NCBI GenBank assembly: GCA_017509065.1
Contig: JAFWQM010000154.1
Coordinates: 1 to 17,674, forward strand
Reading direction: 5' to 3'
Length of the DNA: 17,674 bases
Source of the DNA: Clostridia bacterium
Lineage (GTDB): Bacteria > Bacillota_A > Clostridia > Christensenellales > Aristaeellaceae
Each line of letters opens with the position of its first letter. The stretch's first letter is position 1. The notes beneath the pieces were generated by a model. The model was not told the origin of the DNA. It saw only the letters and a list, made by a program, of their open reading frames with translations, and did no database searches. The translations under genes and the position numbers were made by a program. Positions 13,170 to 17,674 of this stretch are shown here, piece after piece.

Positions 13170-14552
13170 ATGCCGAAGAAAAAGACCAGCTACCAGTGCA
13201 CCGCCTGCGGCTACGAAAATCCCCGATGGATGGGCAAATGTCCGGAGTGCGGGGCGTGGAACACGATGGAGGAAATCATGGCCGTGCCTGAGGAAGCCGC
13301 GCCGAAAGCCTACAAGCAGCGCGGCGGCACGGGCAGCAGCGCCATGAAGCTGAAAGAAATCGAAACGGGCAGTCAGGTATATATCTCCTCCGGCCTGCCG
13401 GAGCTGGACCGGGTCTTAGGCGGCGGCATCGTAGAGGGAGCTTTGATGCTGGTGGGCGGCGACCCCGGCATCGGCAAGTCCACGCTGCTTTTGCAGGTGT
13501 GCCACCATCTGTGTGAAAAAGGAAAGCGCGTGCTGTATGTGAGCGGCGAGGAAAGCGCACGGCAGATCAAACTCCGCGCCCAGCGTCTTGGTGTGGCGGA
13601 CAGTGACATGATCATCCTCACCGAAAACGCCATGGATCAGGTGGAGGAAAAACTCCGCGCCGTCGCGCCTGACTTCTGCGTGATCGACTCCATCCAGACC
13701 ATGTACCGCCCCGAAATGGGCAGCGCGCCGGGCAGCGTGAGCCAGGTGCGGGAGAGCGCCTCGCTGCTGATGCGCTACGCGAAAACCGAGGGCTGCGCCA
13801 TTTTCCTTGTAGGCCATGTGACCAAGGAAGGTTCTCTCGCCGGACCCCGGGTGCTGGAGCACATGGTGGACGTGGTGCTGTACTTCGAGGGCGACCATCA
13901 GCACGAATACCGCCTGCTGCGGGCGGTCAAGAACCGCTTCGGGTCGGTGAACGAGCTGGGCATTTTTGAAATGACGGGAACCGGGATGCGGGCGGTGCAG
14001 AACGCCTCCGAAACGCTTTTGTCCCAGCGGGCGAAAGGCGCCAGCGGCTCCTGCGTGTTCTGCGGAATGGAGGGCAGCAGGCCCATGCTGGTGGATATTC
14101 AGGCCCTCGTCACCCAGAGCTTCCTGGCCGCGCCGCGCCGCACGGTGGACGGCATGGACTCCTCCCGCGTGATGCTGCTGCTGGCTGTGATGGAGAAGCG
14201 GGCAAGGCTCAAAATGTACAACCGGGACGCTTACATCAACGTGGCGGGGGGCCTTTCCCTGAACGAGCCCGCCGCCGACCTGGCCTTCTGCATGGCGGTG
14301 GCCTCCTCCTACGTGGACAGGCCCGTGCCCGCTGACTGGGCGGTGATGGGCGAAGTGGGTTTAGCCGGCGAAGTCCGCGCCATTTCGCAGTTGGAGCGCC
14401 GGGTGACCGAATGCCAGCGCCTGGGCTTCACCCATATCCTCTGCCCCCGCGACAGCGCGCGCCGCGTCAAAGTGCCGGAAGGCGTCAGCCTCCACGGCGT
14501 GGACACCGTGGCCCAGGCCATGGCCGTGCTGGATCTGCTGCCCAACGCCTGA
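13170..14552 (+). CDS. radA: DNA repair protein RadA/Sms
   Basis: A DnaB-like hexameric ATPase that promotes branch migration during recombination and repair. At 460 residues it is full length. The N-terminal C4 zinc finger is C10-x2-C13 and C24-x2-C27 (CTACGYENPRWMGKCPEC). Walker A is GDPGIGKST (97-105), the Walker B region is FCVIDSIQTM, and the RadA-specific KNRFG motif is at 254-258. The C-terminal half is the Lon-protease-like domain without proteolytic function. The ATG has ACGGAG nine bases upstream, a weak but usable site. The gene converges with the CYTH fusion gene across a shared terminator 10 bases beyond the stop. Confidence 0.97.
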   Translation: MPKKKTSYQCTACGYENPRWMGKCPECGAWNTMEEIMAVPEEAAPKAYKQRGGTGSSAMKLKEIETGSQVYISSGLPELDRVLGGGIVEGALMLVGGDPGIGKSTLLLQVCHHLCEKGKRVLYVSGEESARQIKLRAQRLGVADSDMIILTENAMDQVEEKLRAVAPDFCVIDSIQTMYRPEMGSAPGSVSQVRESASLLMRYAKTEGCAIFLVGHVTKEGSLAGPRVLEHMVDVVLYFEGDHQHEYRLLRAVKNRFGSVNELGIFEMTGTGMRAVQNASETLLSQRAKGASGSCVFCGMEGSRPMLVDIQALVTQSFLAAPRRTVDGMDSSRVMLLLAVMEKRARLKMYNRDAYINVAGGLSLNEPAADLAFCMAVASSYVDRPVPADWAVMGEVGLAGEVRAISQLERRVTECQRLGFTHILCPRDSARRVKVPEGVSLHGVDTVAQAMAVLDLLPNA

Positions 14553-14556
14553 CTGA

Positions 14557-14586
14557 CCGAAAAAACCACCGGCTGCCCGGTGGTTT
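14557..14586 (-). terminator. Terminator shared by radA and the convergent CYTH gene
   Basis: A perfect 10-bp stem AAACCACCGG (14563-14572) / CCGGTGGTTT (14577-14586) with a 4-base loop. On the minus strand the stem runs into a run of six Ts, so it is a strong terminator for the minus-strand gene. For radA the T-tract is only three, so it is weaker in that direction. Confidence 0.8.
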
Positions 14587-14629
14587 CAGACGATTGACAG
14601 TTTGCCTGCTTCAAGCGCACATAGGTTTT

Positions 14630-15778
14630 TTACCTGATTCTGGCAATATAAGGATTGGTAAACTCCACCTCACCGGTCACTTCGCGGATCGGCTCGATGC
14701 CTTCAGGCATGATCACTTCCTGGTCCTTCTTGTACAATTCGATTTCCATCAGCGCCTGGTCGGGCCACTGGGGATACAGGTCGATGTTATAGTACAGCCC
14801 GTTTTCGCTCAGACAGTAGCGGCGCTTGCGGATAGGCCGGTAAGCGGGATCGGCCTGCATCAGCAGATCGAGGTACTCGTCCTGTGTCAGGCGCTCTTCC
14901 AGCTCGATGCGCTTGCCGCCTTCGATCTGACGCTTGCGGGTCTTGTAATAAATATAATTCCCATCCTGGCCGCGCTGGCGAATGCGGATGAATTCGCCGG
15001 GCACTTCGCTGTGCAGATATGCCTGCATGATGTCCACGGCCTGGCAGTTGGGCTTCTTTTCCAGCGCCTGAATATCGGGATATTTGATCAGGAACTTCCG
15101 TCCCGTTTCCACGGGCTTCGGCTCGCCCATGAACGTTGAAATCTCGCTGATCAGATTCAGCATCTTTTCATCGAAATCAAAGCGGTTGTCGATCACGCGC
15201 AGGTGCGGATGCCCTGTCCAGGACTGAATCAGCGAATCGTCCACCTTCACGGCTTCCTCGACCGTTTCATACCGCGCGGCGTTGTTGGCCAGGGTATAGA
15301 ACTGTTCCGCGCCTTTGGCCGCCGTGACCAGGTGGAACACGGCGTCGTAATGGTCGCGCAGCGCCACTTCATTGGTGTCCAAGCGCTTCAAAACATAGCG
15401 AAACTCCTCATCGCTCATGTAGGCGCGGTTGTCCAGCGCTCCGCGGTCGCACACGATCAGCACCTTGTCCGCGTCGAAGGTCTTGGCGATCTCGGTAAAC
15501 GCCTTCTCCTTGGCGAGCATCAGCTCCGTCAGGCGCAACTGGTAATCCCGGTTGCTTCTGGTGAATTTCCACGGCGCGCCGCCGCCGATCAGCTCGGTGG
15601 CTGTTTCGTCCACGAACAGCACCATATATCCCTTTTTGGTAAAAGCGTTCTGTATCCAGCTCATAGCCGTGGTCTTGCCCGCGCACGGTCCGCCGGTGAT
15701 AACGATTTTCGTGATTTTTTGATTGGGATTCACCGCGCCTTTCATCTCAGCGCGTCCGTCATACGTGTCCTCCCGCAT
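14630..15778 (-). CDS. P-loop NTPase (AAA_28-like) fused to a CYTH domain
   Basis: 382 residues in two parts. The N-terminal half is a kinase-like P-loop domain: Walker A GGPCAGKTT (29-37), ETATELI, and VLIVCDRGALDNRAYM with D111 as the likely Walker B acid. The C-terminal half (about 223-382) has the CYTH/triphosphate tunnel pattern: ETGRKFLIKYP, RIRQRGQDGNYIYYKTRKR, ELEERLTQDEYLDLL, RKRRYCLSENGLYYNIDLYP, LMEIELYKKDQEVIMP and EVTGEVEFTNPYIA. The usual first-strand signature ExExK reads E-T-G-R-K here, so one metal-binding glutamate is replaced by glycine. CYTH enzymes act on inorganic triphosphate, thiamine triphosphate or similar. The substrate of this fusion is unknown. The ATG at 15778 is fixed by AGGAGG seven bases upstream; longer in-frame starts overlap the promoter. 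Confidence 0.85.
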   Translation of the reverse strand: MREDTYDGRAEMKGAVNPNQKITKIVITGGPCAGKTTAMSWIQNAFTKKGYMVLFVDETATELIGGGAPWKFTRSNRDYQLRLTELMLAKEKAFTEIAKTFDADKVLIVCDRGALDNRAYMSDEEFRYVLKRLDTNEVALRDHYDAVFHLVTAAKGAEQFYTLANNAARYETVEEAVKVDDSLIQSWTGHPHLRVIDNRFDFDEKMLNLISEISTFMGEPKPVETGRKFLIKYPDIQALEKKPNCQAVDIMQAYLHSEVPGEFIRIRQRGQDGNYIYYKTRKRQIEGGKRIELEERLTQDEYLDLLMQADPAYRPIRKRRYCLSENGLYYNIDLYPQWPDQALMEIELYKKDQEVIMPEGIEPIREVTGEVEFTNPYIARIR

Positions 15779-15797
15779 GCTCCCACCTCCTGAAAAC

Positions 15798-15826
15798 ATG
15801 ATACAATACAGAGGAAAAGATTTCAA
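15798..15826 (-). promoter_or_regulatory. Promoter of the P-loop/CYTH gene
   Basis: Minus strand TTGAAA (15826-15821), 17-bp spacer, TATCAT (15803-15798). This is a good sigma-A-like promoter; the ATG is 20 bases past the -10, so the leader is very short. Confidence 0.7.
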
Positions 15827-15867
15827 TATTGTTTTGTAATTTTCGTTCGTCCATCATTCATCATATG

Positions 15868-16254
15868 TCAACCATTCAAGTATCGAGAACAGTTACAAAG
15901 GGTTACGCTGGAGGCTTTGCCTCCAGACCTCCACCAGGGGCCTGAGGCCCCTGGACCCGCATTAACGGATGTTTTTACTTGGAAAGCAAAACAGGTTTTC
16001 GTTGCTGCTTGAGAGAGACGGACTAACTCATGATGTTGTGCTTCTGGCCCGGCGGCGAAGCCGCCATACAGGACGCTATGCGTCCGGGGAAAGCCTGGGA
16101 ATAATCTCAGGAGAAAGCTCGCTTTCTCCTGAGATTTTCCCCACATAGTAGTTTCGCCTATTGGGATGCAAGGGATGAAATCCCTTGCCGCAGGTCTGGG
16201 CGCGCGGAGCGCCCAGCGTTCCTTTTGCTGGATGGTTTACAGCTGAATGATACC
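15868..16254. repeat. Composite hairpin-repeat element C (CYTH gene-SPFH gap)
   Basis: This copy keeps the outer ends: ACCATTCAAGTATCGA (15871-15886) on the left and CTGAATGATACC (16243-16254) on the right, matching the ends of the small copy at 525-621. The inverted left arm has CTGGAGGC-ttt-GCCTCCAG (15908-15926) and CCAGGGGCC-tga-GGCCCCTGG (15934-15954). A core begins with GCTTCTGGCCC (16040-16050) and has GGCGGC-gaa-GCCGCC (16051-16065), GGACGC-tat-GCGTCC (16071-16085) and a 16-bp-arm palindrome (16103-16118 and 16121-16136), but its right inverted end is missing. The right arm has GCAAGGGAT-gaa-ATCCCTTGC (16168-16188) and CTGGGCGC-gcgga-GCGCCCAG (16196-16216). No protein gene is seen in this gap. 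Confidence 0.8.
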
Positions 16255-16255
16255 G

Positions 16256-16299
16256 AAAAACGCCCGACCCGGCGTCAGCCCGGTCAGGCGTCAGTTTTT
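16256..16299 (-). terminator. Terminator of the SPFH gene
   Basis: An imperfect GC-rich stem (arms around 16260-16272 and 16280-16291, one bulge and one G-T pair). It is followed on the minus strand by GTTTTT, directly after the SPFH stop at 16305. The plus-strand side also ends in TTTTT, so it may work both ways. It sits just outside the right end of element C. Confidence 0.75.
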
Positions 16300-16304
16300 A
16301 GGGG

Positions 16305-17261
16305 TTATTCTGCTTCCGCAGTTTCTGCGGAGGGATGCTGCGCGTTGTTCAGGCTCAGCACGGGCAGGGCTTCTGCCGCGTTGCCGGACACGTAGGTGGG
16401 CAGCTGGCCATTCCACTGGTTTATCTGGGTGAATTCGATCAGGTTTTCGGTCAGGCTCTCGGCGATCTTCTGATTCGCCTCGGCCTCGGCTTCGGCCTTC
16501 ACGCGGGTGGAATAGGCTTCCGCGTCGGCGTTGATCTTCACCACGGCGGCCTTGGCGTCGGCCTCGATCTTCTGGCGTTCAGCCTGCTGCTGGGTTTCCA
16601 TGGTCTTCTGTTCCTGCTCGATCTCAGCCTGGAGCTTGCGCTGGGCGGCGACCTGCTTGGCTTCGACAGCGTCGGTGAAGGCGTCGGTGAAGTCGATGTT
16701 TTCAATGGACACGCTGATGATGGAAATGCCGTAGCGCTCCATCTCGCGGCTCAGGTTGTCGCGGATCTGGATGGACAGCTGCTCCCGGGCGCTGACCAGA
16801 TTCTCGGCGGTATATTTGGAGAAAACGGCCTTCGTGTTTTCCAGCATACGGGGGTTGATCAGCTTGTTGAAATAGTCCGTGCCGACCTCCTTGAACAGGG
16901 TCATGGCGGTGGACTTATTGATGGCGTAGTTGATGGAGCCGATGATGTCCACCTGCTGGATGTCGCTGGAAAACGCCTGGGTCGAGAAGGGCGTTTTCTG
17001 CTCGCGGTTGTCCATCAGGATGATTTCCTGGAAGGGGCTCTTGAAATGGAAGCCGGCTTCCATGGTGTAATCCTCCACCTTGCCGAAGGTGGTCACGATA
17101 GCGGTGTAGCCGGTGTCGATCTGTACGGTGCAGCGGAAAAATACGACCAGCGCGATCAAAATGATCACAACCGCCAGGATCAGGCCCGTCATGCCCTTTT
17201 TGCTCACATTCTTCGGGGCCTTGAGCGTGGGCGTGTTGAGCGGCTGAGTGAACTGAGACAT
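16305..17261 (-). CDS. SPFH/prohibitin-family membrane protein
   Basis: 318 residues: a basic cytoplasmic N-terminus, one membrane helix (about 25-42, TGLILAVVIILIALVVFF), then the SPFH (band 7/prohibitin) domain from about 45 to 200, seen in VQIDTGYTAIVTTFGKVEDYTMEAGFHF, and an Ala/Glu/Lys/Gln-rich coiled coil from about 195 to 270 (EQEQKTMETQQQAERQKIEADAKA). The hydrophilic C-terminus ends in a short acidic ETAEAE. Such proteins oligomerise on membranes and organise microdomains or regulate membrane proteases of the FtsH type; no protease or NfeD-like partner gene adjoins here, so the partner is unknown. The ATG is preceded by AGGAGG eight bases upstream. It appears to be a single-gene transcript with its own promoter and terminator. 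Confidence 0.9.
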   Translation of the reverse strand: MSQFTQPLNTPTLKAPKNVSKKGMTGLILAVVIILIALVVFFRCTVQIDTGYTAIVTTFGKVEDYTMEAGFHFKSPFQEIILMDNREQKTPFSTQAFSSDIQQVDIIGSINYAINKSTAMTLFKEVGTDYFNKLINPRMLENTKAVFSKYTAENLVSAREQLSIQIRDNLSREMERYGISIISVSIENIDFTDAFTDAVEAKQVAAQRKLQAEIEQEQKTMETQQQAERQKIEADAKAAVVKINADAEAYSTRVKAEAEAEANQKIAESLTENLIEFTQINQWNGQLPTYVSGNAAEALPVLSLNNAQHPSAETAEAE

Positions 17262-17343
17262 GGTTTGTACCTCCTACTTGTAACTGCTGCGGGGAAAACC
17301 GCGCCGGGCACTCGCCTATCCGCTTTCCCCCTGTGACGGATAC

Positions 17344-17352
17344 AGTATAGCA
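17344..17352 (-). promoter_or_regulatory. SPFH gene promoter (extended -10)
   Basis: On the minus strand TGCTATACT (TG at 17352-17351, TATACT at 17349-17344), an extended -10 box with no clear -35. The leader would be about 75 bases to the ATG. Confidence 0.5.
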
Positions 17353-17501
17353 CACGATGTCTCTTTCCGCCAGACCGGAATGCCTGAAAGATACAGAAAA
17401 CGGGCTGAATTGTCAAAACCGCATCCCGCAGCTCACTCTGCGTAGAAAAAGGGCCGCCTCACAAAGAGACAGCCCCAGATCGTCGACAAACCTCGGGATG
17501 C

Positions 17502-17532
17502 ATCGAAGGGCCCGCAGGCCCTTCGATTTTTA
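17502..17532 (+). terminator. Terminator-like hairpin with no visible gene
   Basis: A perfect 11-bp stem ATCGAAGGGCC (17502-17512) / GGCCCTTCGAT (17517-17527) with loop CGCA, followed by TTTTATT. It has full intrinsic-terminator form on the plus strand, yet no convincing plus-strand gene lies before it (the only upstream gene, SPFH, points the other way). It may be part of a repeat or close a small RNA. Confidence 0.65.
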
Positions 17533-17542
17533 TTCCGCAGGC

Positions 17543-17659
17543 GGCGACATGTGCGTCGCCGAGGAGCAACCGAAGGTTGTTTCCTATATCAATTTCTGGC
17601 CGTAATATGAGCATTTTCGGGCCAAACGGCCAGGAAATGCCATATTACAAGAAATTGAT
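17543..17659. repeat. Hairpin series with long imperfect palindrome at right edge
   Basis: First come GGCGAC-atgtgc-GTCGCC (17543-17560) and CAACC-gaa-GGTTG (17567-17579). Then comes a palindrome about 72 bases long: outer arms ATCAATTTCT (17588-17597) / AGAAATTGAT (17650-17659), middle arms GTAATATG.GCATTT.C (17602-17618) / GAAATGCCATATTAC (17634-17648), and a GGCCaaacGGCC tip (17620-17631). The rest of the 17262-17674 gap holds the SPFH promoter and leader; I see no protein gene. The unit may extend past the window. Confidence 0.65.
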
Positions 17660-17674
17660 GTCTCCATCGAAAGA

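Noticed and set aside
17357..17605. An 82-codon plus-strand frame at the right edge.
   Set aside because: It runs through the SPFH promoter, a terminator hairpin and repeat hairpins, with no ribosome binding site or recognisable domain.

Overview
The window looks like a chromosomal stretch of a GC-rich member of the Clostridia (Bacillota), plausibly an uncultured gut lineage. This is inference from gene content: an LL-diaminopimelate aminotransferase (DapL) lysine/peptidoglycan route, a RadA/Sms protein, a Clostridia-type cysteine synthase variant, strong AGGAGG ribosome binding sites and sigma-A-like promoters. I see no phage, plasmid, rRNA, tRNA or CRISPR sequence.

Layout from left to right. 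First is the 3' end of a surface-type Ig-domain protein with a Glu/Gln-rich tail and a UUCG terminator. Then argS, dapF, dapL, and the tight cluster purA-cysK-61 aa ORF, all on the plus strand and closed by a large two-way terminator near 7.9 kb. A minus-strand block follows: a GT-C-like membrane protein, ppk, and a membrane-anchored metallophosphoesterase relative with altered active-site residues. radA (+) then converges on a P-loop/CYTH fusion protein (-). The last gene is an SPFH/prohibitin-like protein (-).

The protein genes are mostly housekeeping: translation (argS), the last steps to meso-diaminopimelate (dapL, dapF), AMP synthesis (purA), cysteine synthesis (cysK), polyphosphate (ppk), recombination (radA) and membrane organisation (SPFH). 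ppk, the CYTH fusion and the phosphoesterase relative all have links to phosphate-ester or polyphosphate chemistry, but they are not one operon and that grouping is speculative.

The unusual content is between the genes. Four gaps (455-734, 2448-3052, 12512-13169, 15779-16304) each hold a member of one modular, hairpin-rich repeat family. The large form has a ~125-bp core with 11-bp inverted ends GCTTCTGGCCC/GGGCCAGAAGC, flanked on both sides by inverted 'two-hairpin' arms. The small copy at 525-621 has the same outer ends as the 15.9-kb copy but only one hairpin inside. Stem sequences differ between copies while pairing is kept, often across triloops. A second set of three near-identical 18-21-bp-arm palindromes (3.9, 5.4 and 9.2 kb) also keeps pairing, and it shares a GGTCTGGGG-hairpin-CCCCAG motif with the first family. 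This layered repeat system is the best candidate here for something not yet described. Further hairpins fill the right edge.
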